Positions 40,735-49,517 of a DNA stretch of 50,055 nt are shown here, in pieces. The stretch covers positions 1 to 50,055 of the forward strand of contig JBBRVP010000020.1 of NCBI GenBank assembly GCA_038246785.1. Reading direction: 5' to 3'. The first letter of the stretch is position 1. The number at the start of each line of letters is the position of its first letter. The notes under the pieces were generated by a model. That model searched no databases. It had not been told where the DNA came from and saw only the letters and a list, made by a program, of their open reading frames with translations. This DNA is from JBBRVP01 sp038246785 (lineage in GTDB: Bacteria; Actinomycetota; Actinomycetes; Jiangellales; Jiangellaceae). A program made the translations under genes and the position numbers.

Positions 40735-43248
40735 GTGACGACCGTGAACATCGCCAGACCGTCCGGTGAGAGCACCGACGCGGTCGACACCTTCGTCCGC
40801 GAGTTCCTCGAGGAGCTGCGCTTCGGGCAGGGCGTGGAGCTCGGCGGGGCCACGCCCAACGACCGCTACCTGGCGCTCGGGCGCACGGTGCGGCAGTACC
40901 TCATGACCCGCTGGATGGACACGCTGAGCACGCAGCTGCAGCGCGGCTCCAAGGCGGTGGTCTACCTCTCCGCGGAGTACCTGCTCGGACGCCAGCTCGA
41001 CAACGCCCTGCTGGCCGCAGACCTGCGGGGCACCGCCGACGAGGCACTGCGCCGGCTCGGGCTCAGCCTCGACGACCTGCGGGACCACGAGGTCGAGCCT
41101 GGCCTCGGCAACGGCGGACTCGGCCGGCTCGCGGCCTGCTTCCTCGACTCGCTCGCCACGATGCGGATCCCGGCGGTCGGCTACGGCATCCGCTACGAGT
41201 ACGGCATCTTCCGGCAGACCTTCGTCGACGGCTGGCAGGTGGAGCAGCCGGACTCGTGGCTGCAGACCGGCAGCCCGTGGGAGTTCCCGCACCCGGAGAT
41301 GGCGGTCGAGGTCGGCTTCGGAGGGAGCGTGCAGTCCTCTCCCGACGAGAACGGGCGCGAGTGTCGCCGCTGGGTTCCGGCGTCGTACGTACAAGGAGTT
41401 CCCTACAACTACATGGTCCCCGGCTACCGCAGTGATGCGGTCAACACGCTTCGGCTGTGGCGGGCGCGGGCCACCCAGGCCTTCGACCTGCAGATCTTCA
41501 ACTCCGGCGACTACGTCACCGCCGTCCGCGCCCAAGACGAGGCCGAGACGATCTCGAAAGTGCTCTACCCCGAGGACTCCACGCCGCAAGGCAAGGAGCT
41601 GCGGCTGCGCCAGCAGTACTTCTTCGTCGCCTGCTCGATCCGCGACCTGATCGACCACGTCCTGCCGCCCGGCTTCGACCTGCGCGACCTGCCGGACCGG
41701 GCGGTGTTCCAGCTCAACGACACCCACCCTGTCATCGCGATCCCCGAGCTGATGCGGATCCTCGTCGACGAGCGCGGGCTCGACTTCGAAACCGCCTGGG
41801 ACGTGACCCGCCGCTGCTTCAACTACACCTGTCACACGCTGCTGCCCGAGGCGCTCGAGGTGTGGCCGGTCGCGCTCATGGAACGGTTGCTGCCGCGGCA
41901 CATGCAGCTCGTCTTCGAGATCAACTCCCGTTTCCTCGCCGAGCTGCGCGAGGCGTTCCCTGGTGACGAACCGCGGGTGCACGCGATGTCGATCATCCAG
42001 GAGCACCCGGAGCGAGCGGTACGGATGGCCTACCTCGCCACCGTGGGCTCCACGCGCGTCAACGGGGTGGCCGAGCTGCACAGCCAGCTGTTGCGCGACA
42101 AGGTGCTGCACGACTTCTCCGCGTACTGGCCGGACAAGTTCACCAACGTCACCAACGGAGTGACGCCGCGCCGCTTCATCCGGCTCGCCAACCCGGCACT
42201 GGCCGCGCTCGTCAGCGGGCGGATCGGGCAGGGCTGGGTCAACGAGCTGGACCGGCTGCGGGAGTTGGAGGCGTTCGCCGACGACGAGGACTTCCTGGCC
42301 GAGCTCGGCGCGGTCAAGCGGGCCAACAAGGAGCGGCTCGCCGCCCTGCTGCGCGAGCGCGACGGACTCAGCCTGGACCCGGCCGCCATGTTCGACGTGA
42401 TGGTCAAGCGGCTGCATGAGTACAAGCGGCAGCTGCTGAAGGTGCTGCACATCGTCACGCTCTACGAACGCATCAAGTCCGACCCGACGGCCGACGTCGT
42501 GCCGCGGGCGTTCGTCTTCGGGGCGAAGGCGGCCCCCGGCTACCGCGCCGCCAAGGCGATCATCGGGCTCGTGAACGCCGTCGGCCGCACGATCAACGCC
42601 GATCCGGACGTGGCGGGGCGGCTGCAGGTGGCCTTTCCCGCCAACTACAACGTCACGCTCGCTGAGACGATCATCCCGGCGGCCGACCTGTCGGAGCAGA
42701 TCTCCCTCGCGGGCAAGGAGGCGTCCGGGACCGGCAACATGAAGCTTGCGCTCAACGGCGCCCTGACGATCGGCACCCTGGACGGGGCGAACATCGAGAT
42801 CCGCGACCTGGTCGGCGAGGACAACTTCGTCCGTTTCGGGCTCACCGAGCAGGAGGTCGAGTCGTGCCGGGCAGCGGGGTACGCGCCGCACTCCGTGTAC
42901 GAGTCCGACGCCGGCCTCAAGCGCGTGGTTGACCTGATCGCGTCGGGTGCCTTCGCCGACGGGCACGCCGACGTGTTCTGGCCCGTCGTGGAGTCCCTGC
43001 TGGGGGAGGACCAGTACCTCGTGCTCGCCGACTACCGCTCCTACGTCGACGCGCAGGATCGCGTCGACGCGGCGTACCGCAACCCCGTCGCCTGGCAGCG
43101 GATGGCGCTGTACAACATTGCCCGCAGCGGCTTCTTCTCCTCGGACCGCGCGATCCGCGACTACCTCGACCGGATCTGGCACGTCGACCCCGTCGACGTG
43201 CTCCCCAGCGACGGCAACGGCGGCTTCCGGGCCAACGTTGGGCCCTGA
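40735..43248 (+). CDS. glgP: glycogen/starch/alpha-glucan phosphorylase
   Basis: The 837-aa GT35 enzyme releases glucose-1-phosphate from glycogen or maltodextrins using PLP. Landmarks are AVVYLSAEYLLGRQLDNALL, EPGLGNGGLGRLAACFLDSL, AVGYGIRYEYGIFRQTFVDG, FQLNDTHPVIAIPELMRIL, VTNGVTPRRFI, VKRLHEYKRQLL and the PLP-lysine motif EASGTGNMKLALNGALTIGT. The length and motif set match the classical type (like MalP/GlgP) rather than the shorter actinobacterial form. The start is GTG 40735, set by TTVNIARPSGEST and the divergent small gene. Confidence 0.95.
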   Translation: MTTVNIARPSGESTDAVDTFVREFLEELRFGQGVELGGATPNDRYLALGRTVRQYLMTRWMDTLSTQLQRGSKAVVYLSAEYLLGRQLDNALLAADLRGTADEALRRLGLSLDDLRDHEVEPGLGNGGLGRLAACFLDSLATMRIPAVGYGIRYEYGIFRQTFVDGWQVEQPDSWLQTGSPWEFPHPEMAVEVGFGGSVQSSPDENGRECRRWVPASYVQGVPYNYMVPGYRSDAVNTLRLWRARATQAFDLQIFNSGDYVTAVRAQDEAETISKVLYPEDSTPQGKELRLRQQYFFVACSIRDLIDHVLPPGFDLRDLPDRAVFQLNDTHPVIAIPELMRILVDERGLDFETAWDVTRRCFNYTCHTLLPEALEVWPVALMERLLPRHMQLVFEINSRFLAELREAFPGDEPRVHAMSIIQEHPERAVRMAYLATVGSTRVNGVAELHSQLLRDKVLHDFSAYWPDKFTNVTNGVTPRRFIRLANPALAALVSGRIGQGWVNELDRLRELEAFADDEDFLAELGAVKRANKERLAALLRERDGLSLDPAAMFDVMVKRLHEYKRQLLKVLHIVTLYERIKSDPTADVVPRAFVFGAKAAPGYRAAKAIIGLVNAVGRTINADPDVAGRLQVAFPANYNVTLAETIIPAADLSEQISLAGKEASGTGNMKLALNGALTIGTLDGANIEIRDLVGEDNFVRFGLTEQEVESCRAAGYAPHSVYESDAGLKRVVDLIASGAFADGHADVFWPVVESLLGEDQYLVLADYRSYVDAQDRVDAAYRNPVAWQRMALYNIARSGFFSSDRAIRDYLDRIWHVDPVDVLPSDGNGGFRANVGP

Positions 43249-43308
43249 GCGCGGCGTCGGTCGCCGCCGATGGGGCTGCCGTGCGCCGCAACGGGGTAGG
43301 TCCCAGCC

Positions 43309-44271
43309 GTGACGAACGTCGTAGCCGATGTGTGGACCCGCGCCCGTGCCCGGTCGGGTCAGCTGGACCACCTCGGCAAGGCGCTCGGCCGCTACTTCTC
43401 CGACAGCAGCGACCGGCTGGCAGCCTCGGTGAGCTACTACGGCTTCCTCTGTGTCTTCCCGCTCCTGCTGCTGGTCGCTTCGGTGGTGGGCTTCGTCGTG
43501 GGTAGCGACCTGGAGCGGCAGCGCCAGCTGCTCGGCCATCTCGGCGACTTCGCCCCGGACACCTTGGCGCGCCCGCTGGTCACCCTGGTCACCGAGCGGG
43601 CAGGCATCACCGGGGCGGTCGGCCTGGTCGGCCTGATCATCGCCGGGCTCGGCTGGGTGGACGCCCTGCGGGAGTCCCTGCGTGCCGTCTGGCACCAGGA
43701 CCCGCACCGGGGAAGGATCCTTCGGAAGAAGCTCACCGATCTGGTGATCCTCACCGGGCTCGGCGCCACGATCCTCGCGTCGGTGGCGGTCAGCGCATTC
43801 GCCACCACGCTCGCCGGACAGGGCCTGGGGCTGCTCGGCGTCTCCGCCGACCGGCCCGTCGCGGCCACCGGGCTGCGGACCGTCGCCCTCGTCGTGGCGT
43901 TGCTGACCAACACCGCCGTGCTCAGCTACCTGATGCTCTGGTTGCCCCGGTCGACCGAGCCGCTCCGCCGGGTCCTCCGAGCGGCGGTCGTGGGCGCGGT
44001 CGCCCTCGAGATTGCGAAGTACATCGGCTTCTACTACTTCGGGGTGGTGCTCGGTAAGGGGACGAGTCTGTACGGCGCCGGGCTCGCTGTCGCGTTCGGT
44101 CTGCTGCTGTGGATCAACGTGGCAGCGCGCCCGGTCCTGTTCACCGCGGCCTGGGCGGTGACCGCTCCCTACCGCGCGGACGTGCGGCCATCCGGCACTT
44201 CTCCGGAGCCGCCGCCCGCCGATGCGGCTCCCGACGCCCCCGAGGAGCGCGCGACCGCGGACCAGGGCTGA
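43309..44271 (+). CDS. YihY/BrkB family integral membrane protein
   Basis: The 320-aa protein has about six transmembrane segments, with the family motifs LAASVSYYGFLCVFPLLLLV, GAVGLVGLIIAGLGWVDALRESLRAVW, YIGFYYFGVVLGKGTSLYGA and VAFGLLLWINVAARPVLFTA. The tail is acidic and Pro-rich. Members were once called ribonuclease BN, but they are membrane proteins of uncertain, possibly transport, function. It starts at GTG 43309, 60 bp after glgP, and ends at a convergent junction with a hairpin. Confidence 0.88.
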   Translation: MTNVVADVWTRARARSGQLDHLGKALGRYFSDSSDRLAASVSYYGFLCVFPLLLLVASVVGFVVGSDLERQRQLLGHLGDFAPDTLARPLVTLVTERAGITGAVGLVGLIIAGLGWVDALRESLRAVWHQDPHRGRILRKKLTDLVILTGLGATILASVAVSAFATTLAGQGLGLLGVSADRPVAATGLRTVALVVALLTNTAVLSYLMLWLPRSTEPLRRVLRAAVVGAVALEIAKYIGFYYFGVVLGKGTSLYGAGLAVAFGLLLWINVAARPVLFTAAWAVTAPYRADVRPSGTSPEPPPADAAPDAPEERATADQG

Positions 44272-44327
44272 GCGGACCTCCCGGCGCCCGTCGCCCCGCC
44301 CCCTCCGCCCGCCCTCACCACCGACCA

Positions 44328-44367
44328 GTCAGGCCCAGCCGTAGCCGGGGCCACGCCGGAGCCTGAC
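44328..44367. terminator. bidirectional hairpin GTCAGGC/GCCTGAC
   Basis: Perfect 7-bp arms at 44328-44334 and 44361-44367 with a GC-rich 26-nt spacer lie in the 163-bp convergent gap between the YihY gene and the methyltransferase gene. The arm is related to those at 26378 and 40162. The remainder of the gap is C-rich and has no evident gene. Confidence 0.55.
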
Positions 44368-44434
44368 AGAGCGCCGAATCCGGCCGGCCGAGGTCTCATG
44401 TGACGGCGCGGTGGGGCTGGGTCCCCGGCTGAGC

Positions 44435-45124
44435 TCAGGGGCGCTGCGCGAGCAGGTAGCAGCGCCGGCTGGGGTACTCCACCTCCGGGCACGCCCGCCG
44501 TTCGAGCTGCGCCATGACCGAGAACCCTGCCGCCCGCAGGTCACCCGCGACCACGGCCGGATCGAGAAAGTAGCCGTCGAGCTGAACCCGCTCGCCGAAC
44601 CAGGTCGTGAGGTGGTTGACGTCCCCCATGGCGAAGTCGGGACTGTCGACATGGAAGGCCAGCAGCAGCCAGCCCCCGGGGCGGATCGCCCGCGCGAGCT
44701 CGCGGCACGCCGTCGCCCTGTCCTCGGCGCGCAGGTGGATGATCGAGTACAGCGCCACCCCGCCCGCCCGCGCGCCGCCAGCGACCGGTAGCCGCAGCAT
44801 CGACCCCACGGCGAACGGCAGGTCGGGATGCCGCTCGCGAGCCGCCGCGATCATGCCGGGGGACAGGTCGATCCCGATCACGTCCGGGTGGTGCGCGGAG
44901 AGGAACCGCGTGACGTGGCCGGGTCCGCAGCCGACATCGGCGATCGTGCCCTCGCCGGCGAGCTCGACGAATCCGTCGATCAGCGCTCGATCCAGCGGCT
45001 TGCCGTCGAGCTCGTCACCGAGCTGGGCGGCGTACGCCCGCGCCACCGCGTCGTAGGTCGCGCGGACTCCCACAGCGACTGGGGGCACCCCAGGTGGCTC
45101 GCCAACTGGCTCCGGTCCGGGCAC
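44435..45124 (-). CDS. class I SAM-dependent methyltransferase
   Basis: The 229-aa protein shows motif I TIADVGCGPGHVTRFLSAHH, post-I VIGIDLSPGMIAAARERHPD, LPFAVGSMLRLPVAGGARAG, ALYSIIHL and LARAIRPGGWLLLAFHVDSP, the Methyltransf_11/25 pattern. The C-terminal part (FSVMAQLERRACPEVEYPSR, then RCYLLAQRP) is typical of related Streptomyces proteins. I chose GTG 45124 because coding bias begins there; GTG 45145 is also possible. Substrate is unknown. Confidence 0.83.
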   Translation of the reverse strand: MPGPEPVGEPPGVPPVAVGVRATYDAVARAYAAQLGDELDGKPLDRALIDGFVELAGEGTIADVGCGPGHVTRFLSAHHPDVIGIDLSPGMIAAARERHPDLPFAVGSMLRLPVAGGARAGGVALYSIIHLRAEDRATACRELARAIRPGGWLLLAFHVDSPDFAMGDVNHLTTWFGERVQLDGYFLDPAVVAGDLRAAGFSVMAQLERRACPEVEYPSRRCYLLAQRP

Positions 45125-45149
45125 TCGGCGACGGTAGCGCGGTACGTGG

Positions 45150-45650
45150 TCAGTCGTCGGCGGGCCGCAGACCGCATGTACACGCCAGTCGTTCGGCGAG
45201 CCGGTCCAGCCCGCTGGCGACCATCTCGACGTAGCCGTCGGGCGCGACTGCCCGGACGGCAGCGCGGCCCCGCCGGAGGTGATCGCGGGCACGGTCGACG
45301 TCGGCGAGCTTGCGATAGCACTCGCCGAGGTTGAGATGCAGCGACGGGTAGAAGCCGGCCACCGGGCCGGCCAGCCCGGCCTGCGCCGCCCGCTCGTCGG
45401 TGATCAGGTCGGCCGCCTGCAGTGCACGCAGATCCCACACCAGCTCGTCTTCGACGTCGTCCTGGACGTCGGCCATCGCGTGGGCGAGCGCGCAGCGGTG
45501 CAGTGGGTCACCTTCCTCCCCGCCGATCTCGCGCCACACCTGTGTGAAGAGCCGGCGGGCGGCGCTCCGCTCACTGCGCTGGGACAGGGCCAGCCCGTCG
45601 CCGATCCGGATCATCGTCTGGTCGGCCTCGACGGAGTTGCCCTCGGCCAC
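45150..45650 (-). CDS. tetratricopeptide-repeat-like protein
   Basis: The 166-aa protein is fully helical. It contains DQTMIRIGDGLALSQRSERS, FTQVWREIGGEEGDPLHRCA, LAHAMADVQDDVEDELVWDL and AGFYPSLHLNLGECYRKLAD, the last like a TPR helix pair. The same layout is known in actinobacterial TPR-annotated proteins of about this size. GGAGG five bases before GTG 45650 fixes the start. Function is unknown, possibly protein binding. It is 23 bp from the VOC gene upstream and 25 bp from the methyltransferase downstream. Confidence 0.75.
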   Translation of the reverse strand: MAEGNSVEADQTMIRIGDGLALSQRSERSAARRLFTQVWREIGGEEGDPLHRCALAHAMADVQDDVEDELVWDLRALQAADLITDERAAQAGLAGPVAGFYPSLHLNLGECYRKLADVDRARDHLRRGRAAVRAVAPDGYVEMVASGLDRLAERLACTCGLRPADD

Positions 45651-45673
45651 GGCGTCCTCCCCAGTGCCCGGTC

Positions 45674-46108
45674 TCAGCTCACGATGTCGATGGTGCCGTC
45701 GTCGGCGACCGGGAATCCGGGCGCGAACGCCGCCTCCCACAGGTGCCCGTCGGGATCGGCGAAGTAGCCCGAGTAGCCGCCCCACGGTGCTCGCCGGGCG
45801 GGCTTGACCAGCCGTGCGCCGGCGTCGACGGCGGACGCCAGCGCCTCATCGACGGCCTGCTCGTCGCCGAGGTTCAGGGCCAGCGTGATCCCGCGGTAGG
45901 CAGCGGGCGGATCGGCGGGAACGCCGACGTCTGCGGCCAGCTCGGCGTAGCCGAACAAGCCGATCCAGCTGCCGGAGGTGCGGAACCAGGTGATGCCCGC
46001 GGACGGGTCGCCCCGTTGCTCCCACCCGAGCCGGCGGTAGAACGCAGCTGATCTGGCGAGATCCGCTACGCCCAGGGTGACGATGGTGAAGTTCGGCGGA
46101 ATGCTCAT
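45674..46108 (-). CDS. VOC (glyoxalase/bleomycin-resistance fold) family protein
   Basis: The 144-aa protein has two beta-alpha-beta3 modules: FTIVTLGVADLARSAAFYRR and LGWEQRGDP in the first, GITLALNLGDEQAVDEALAS and GYSGYFADPDGHLWEAAFAP in the second. The final DPDGHLWE carries a probable metal-binding Glu; the matching His of the first module is not obvious, so catalytic activity is uncertain. Small-molecule binding or metabolism is the general family role. Confidence 0.85.
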   Translation of the reverse strand: MSIPPNFTIVTLGVADLARSAAFYRRLGWEQRGDPSAGITWFRTSGSWIGLFGYAELAADVGVPADPPAAYRGITLALNLGDEQAVDEALASAVDAGARLVKPARRAPWGGYSGYFADPDGHLWEAAFAPGFPVADDGTIDIVS

Positions 46109-46189
46109 CCGGCCATGATTGCGGGCCGCCCCGACAGCCGACCGACACCGTGGGTTTCTCCTCGCTGCGCGTCAGCGGTCCGGGCCGAC

Positions 46190-46612
46190 TCAGGTGACTG
46201 GCTCCGCGTCCGTCGCCGGTGCCGCGACCGCGTCCACCTCGACGAGCTGGTTCGGGTAGCCGAGCAGAGCGACACCGAGCAGGGTGCTCGGCGGTTCGTG
46301 CGGTGCGAGCTCGTCACGGATGACCTCCCACGCTGCGACCAGTTCGGCCCGCTCGGCGGCGGCGACGTAGACGGTCGTCCGCACGACGTCGCTCGGCGCG
46401 GCACCTGCGTCGCGCAGGCCGATCCGCAGGTTCGCCATGACCTGCCGCGCTTGTGCGCGGACATCGTCGACCCCGACGACCGTCCCGTCGAGATCGAGCG
46501 GACAGGCACCCGCCGTGAACACGAGGCGGCAGCCAGCAGGCACCACGCTGGCCGCGGCGTAGTCGGCGGCTGCGAGCTCCGGACTGCGGACGAGCTCGGG
46601 CGAGCGAGTCAC
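46190..46612 (-). CDS. RidA/YjgF-like family protein
   Basis: The 140-aa protein shows RidA-family features: ASVVPAGCRLVFTAGACPLD, VDDVRAQARQVMANLRIGLR, DAGAAPSDVVRTTVYVAAAE and a C-terminal STLLGVALLGYPNQLVEVDA, where RidA has R-x-E near the imine-binding site. Here the usual catalytic Arg in the V-R-x-x-V segment is not evident (PSTLLGV), so enamine deaminase activity is doubtful. I chose GTG 46612; GTG 46630 is possible. Confidence 0.78.
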   Translation of the reverse strand: MTRSPELVRSPELAAADYAAASVVPAGCRLVFTAGACPLDLDGTVVGVDDVRAQARQVMANLRIGLRDAGAAPSDVVRTTVYVAAAERAELVAAWEVIRDELAPHEPPSTLLGVALLGYPNQLVEVDAVAAPATDAEPVT

Positions 46613-46675
46613 GCCAGTTATTCGACCATGCACCGTGATGTGTCGACGGCGGGTCGTCGTCGCTTCACAGCCCAC

Positions 46676-47113
46676 CTACTCGAGCACGCCGGGATCCTTC
46701 GGTACGTCGACAGCGTGCTCGCGCAGCGCTTCGATCGGTACGACAGCCAGCGCCGCCTCGTTGGTCGAGGCGAGCACGACCGGGGCGGCCACGCCGTCGG
46801 CGTACGCCTGCAGCCACCGGACCGCGACCACGCACCAGCGGTCGCCGGGCACCAGGCCGGGGAAGCCCCACTCCGGACGCGGGGTCGTCAGGTCGTTGCC
46901 CACACGGCGCTGGTGCTCGAGGAACTGCGTTGTCACCACCGCGCACACCGCGTGCAGCCCGACGTCCTCGGGACCGCACGAGCAGGCGCCGTCGCGGTAG
47001 AACCCGGTCACCGGGTCGGTGCTGCACGGCTCGAGCGGACCGCCGAGGACGTTGCGTTCGCCACGGGCCGGGAGTCCGCCGCCGGCCGCTGCCTCGTGAG
47101 TCACCTGCACCAT
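46676..47113 (-). CDS. DUF2237 family protein
   Basis: The 145-aa protein matches DUF2237: RNVLGGPLEPCSTDPVTGFY, RDGACSCGPEDVGLHAVCAV, VTTQFLEHQRRVGNDLTTPR and EWGFPGLVPGDRWCVVAVRW, then GVAAPVVLASTNEAAL. The conserved cysteines and N-L-G-x-L-x-C motif are present. Function is unknown across the family. It is divergent from the MBL-fold gene across a 90-bp gap. Confidence 0.87.
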   Translation of the reverse strand: MVQVTHEAAAGGGLPARGERNVLGGPLEPCSTDPVTGFYRDGACSCGPEDVGLHAVCAVVTTQFLEHQRRVGNDLTTPRPEWGFPGLVPGDRWCVVAVRWLQAYADGVAAPVVLASTNEAALAVVPIEALREHAVDVPKDPGVLE

Positions 47114-47203
47114 CCTGGACGGCTGGGCACGAGACAGGGACGGTGGGGGCGGGTCACAGCGACGTACGTGCCCTCACGGCAACCGAGGAGGAAGACCAAC
47201 GCC

Positions 47204-48142
47204 ATGAGCGTCGACGCCGAGCACCCCGCCGACGAGGTCCTCGAACCCACGGTGGAGGAGGTCGCCGAGGGGATCTTTGCTCACCTGCAGCTGCACGGTC
47301 AGTGGGGGCTGAACAACGCCGGGTTCTGCGTCGGGAGGGACGCGGTCACCCTCATCGACACCGCCTTCACCGAGCGGCGCGCCCGCGCATTCCTCGACCG
47401 GGTCCGTGCCGTCTCCGGGAAGCCGATGCGCACCCTGCTGAACACCCATCACCACGGTGACCACACCTACGGCAACTTCCTCGTCGCGGGCGCCACGATC
47501 GTCGGGCACCGGCTCACCCGTACAGAGATGATCTCCACCGGCCTGTCCACCCAGAGGCTGTTCCCCGACGGGACCGACTGGGGCGACATCCAGGTCGCCC
47601 CGCCGTTCGTCACCTTCGAGGACACGCTCAGCGTGTTCGTCGACGACCTCGAGATCCGGGCCCGCTTCGTCGGCCCGGCACACACCACGAACGACGTCGT
47701 CTACTACGTACCGGAGCGCAAGCTGATGTTCAGCGGCGACGTAGTGTTCAACGGCGGGACCCCCTTCGTGCTCATGGGATCGGTGGAGGGGTCGTTGCGC
47801 GCCTACGAGCGACTGCGCGATTTCGACGTCGAGACCATCGTCCCCGGCCACGGACCGGTCTGCGGCCCCGAGCTGTTCGACGACATGGCCGGCTACCTGC
47901 GCTGGATCCAACACCTCGCCCGCGACGCGTACGCCGCCGGCGTCCCGCCGCTGGCTGCCGCGCGGGAGGCCGACCTCGGCCCGTTCGCCGGCTGGCATGA
48001 CAGCGAGCGGATCGCCGGCAACCTGCACCGGGCGTTCTCGGAGCTGCGCGGCGAGCCGCTCGGCGTCGAGCTGCCGCTGCCCCCGATCATCGCCGACATG
48101 GTCGCCTACAACGGCGGCAAGCCGCTGCGCTGCCTCGCGTGA
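47204..48142 (+). CDS. MBL-fold metallo-hydrolase
   Basis: The 312-aa protein has the metallo-beta-lactamase fold with the metal motif LLNTHHHGDHTYGNFLVAGA (HHHGDH), an upstream Asp in TLIDTAFTERRA, GPAHTTNDVVYYVPERKLMF, SGDVVFNGGTPF and IVPGHGPVCGPEL. The overall layout resembles quinohaemoprotein-associated or cyclase-type hydrolases, but the substrate is not determinable. ATG 47204 follows GAGGAGGAAG closely. Length is usual. Confidence 0.88.
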   Translation: MSVDAEHPADEVLEPTVEEVAEGIFAHLQLHGQWGLNNAGFCVGRDAVTLIDTAFTERRARAFLDRVRAVSGKPMRTLLNTHHHGDHTYGNFLVAGATIVGHRLTRTEMISTGLSTQRLFPDGTDWGDIQVAPPFVTFEDTLSVFVDDLEIRARFVGPAHTTNDVVYYVPERKLMFSGDVVFNGGTPFVLMGSVEGSLRAYERLRDFDVETIVPGHGPVCGPELFDDMAGYLRWIQHLARDAYAAGVPPLAAAREADLGPFAGWHDSERIAGNLHRAFSELRGEPLGVELPLPPIIADMVAYNGGKPLRCLA

Positions 48143-48182
48143 GTGCGTGGGCTCGCTCCCGTCGCGGCGCCGCCCTGCGCGG

Positions 48183-49262
48183 TCAGGCTCGGGTGACCGC
48201 GAGCCCCAGCCACGCGGCGAGCGCCTCCGTCTCCTGTTGCACGTCGGCGCGCATCGCCCTGGTGAAGCGCACGTCCTCGTGCATCGCGTTGACGGTGAAG
48301 GTGCCGGCCTTGCGATCGGCCTTCGCGTCGAGCTTGCCGACGAGGCGGTCGTGATGGAGCACCGGCAGTGCGAAGTATCCCCAGCGCCGCTGCGCCGCGG
48401 GCTTGTACATCTCGAGGATGTACTCGAAGTCGAACAGACTTTGCGTGCGGTCGCGGTCGTGGACCAGGCGGTCGAACGGCGACAGCAGCGCCGTGCGGCC
48501 GGTGAAGGGCTGGTCGAGCCCGTCGGGGTCCGCCCGCCACTCGCCCTCGAGCCCCTCGACTGTCACGGGGACGCCCGCGTCGCCCACCGAAATCGACTCG
48601 CCGGGGACGACAGCGGTCTTGGCACGGGCGATCCCGAGCGATCGAAGTCGTCGCTCCTCCCGCAGCCGCTTGGCCTCCTCAGCGGGAAGCCGCTGGAATA
48701 TCGGGTAGACCCGGTCGGCGACGTCCCACAGCCGTTGTCGTCCGACGCGTCCGGCGATCGCGACCTCTCCCCGTGCTGAGAGCAGCTCCAGCATCTGCGT
48801 GACGTTGCGGTTGTTCGTCCAGCCGGTCGAGCCCCACGGCACCTGGCTGGTGTCGGGGACGTCGCGCGAGAGCAGCGGTCCGGCGTCGCGGAGTCGGGCG
48901 ATGACGTCGCGCCGGAAGCGGTCGTTCGCCTCGACCCAGGCCCGGACTCCCGAGTGCGCGGTGTAGTGCGTCTGCTCGGGAACGTGCAACGCCACGGCGG
49001 TCATCGGCCGGATAAAGGCGCGCAGCTCGAAGAGAGTCCGATCCTCAAGCGCCTGGGTCAGGTCGGCCGGCTGGTGCGACGCTCCGAGCCGGCTCCACGC
49101 GACCAGGTCGGCGTTCGGGGCGATCGCCGCCGTCGGGTCCACCTGCAGCAGGGTCAGCCGGTCGACCATGGCGACCAGATCGGTCGGCCTGGGGGCGTCG
49201 AGCAGCTGAGCGCGTACGGCGAGCTGCCGTGCCTCAGCGCGGTCGAGCCGTCGCACGTCCAT
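48183..49262 (-). CDS. winged-helix DNA-binding domain protein (YcaQ/AlkX-type HTH_42 family)
   Basis: The 359-aa protein fits the YcaQ family of winged-helix DNA glycosylases, some of which unhook interstrand crosslinks. RLTLLQVDPTAAIAPNADLV (the family's Q-x-D near the N-terminus), TALLSPFDRLVHDRDRTQSL, FDFEYILEMYKPAAQRRWGY and FALPVLHHDRLVGKLDAKAD are conserved stretches. The start is ATG 49262 or GTG 49283. It is convergent with the MBL-fold gene across a 40-bp gap. Confidence 0.85.
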   Translation of the reverse strand: MDVRRLDRAEARQLAVRAQLLDAPRPTDLVAMVDRLTLLQVDPTAAIAPNADLVAWSRLGASHQPADLTQALEDRTLFELRAFIRPMTAVALHVPEQTHYTAHSGVRAWVEANDRFRRDVIARLRDAGPLLSRDVPDTSQVPWGSTGWTNNRNVTQMLELLSARGEVAIAGRVGRQRLWDVADRVYPIFQRLPAEEAKRLREERRLRSLGIARAKTAVVPGESISVGDAGVPVTVEGLEGEWRADPDGLDQPFTGRTALLSPFDRLVHDRDRTQSLFDFEYILEMYKPAAQRRWGYFALPVLHHDRLVGKLDAKADRKAGTFTVNAMHEDVRFTRAMRADVQQETEALAAWLGLAVTRA

Positions 49263-49283
49263 GCCACCGAAACTAGTGACCAC

Positions 49284-49517
49284 GTCCGACGTCCGGCGAG
49301 CTACCGTGATCGGCCCGCGACGCGGCGCGTGTCGTTCCCCTCGGCCGAGTGACTCCCGTTGACCGATTCATGATCGAGAGGAGGATCAAATCCGGTGAGA
49401 CCGGACAGTGATGACCCCGGACGCGACGTTCCCAGGCACGGCGAGTCGGTCAGCGGCCTTTGCAGCAGCCAAGGCTGCAGGGCGGCGACATGAGCGACGC
49501 CGAGCAGGCGTACAGGG
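49284..49517. other. intergenic region without recognised features
   Basis: This 234-bp gap separates the divergent YcaQ-type and DUF1232 genes. It must contain promoters, but I find no clear -35/-10 pair, hairpin or small gene. It is slightly less GC-rich than the genes on each side. Confidence 0.5.

Noticed and set aside
40720..43707. 995-codon minus-strand open frame opposite glgP
   Set aside because: High GC suppresses stop codons on the antisense strand. The plus strand encodes an unambiguous glycogen phosphorylase, and the antisense product is a low-information Arg/Val/Asp-rich sequence.
46190..46612. Active RidA enamine/imine deaminase
   Set aside because: The fold matches, but the family's catalytic Arg near the C-terminal third is not evident, so I kept the family name without asserting activity.
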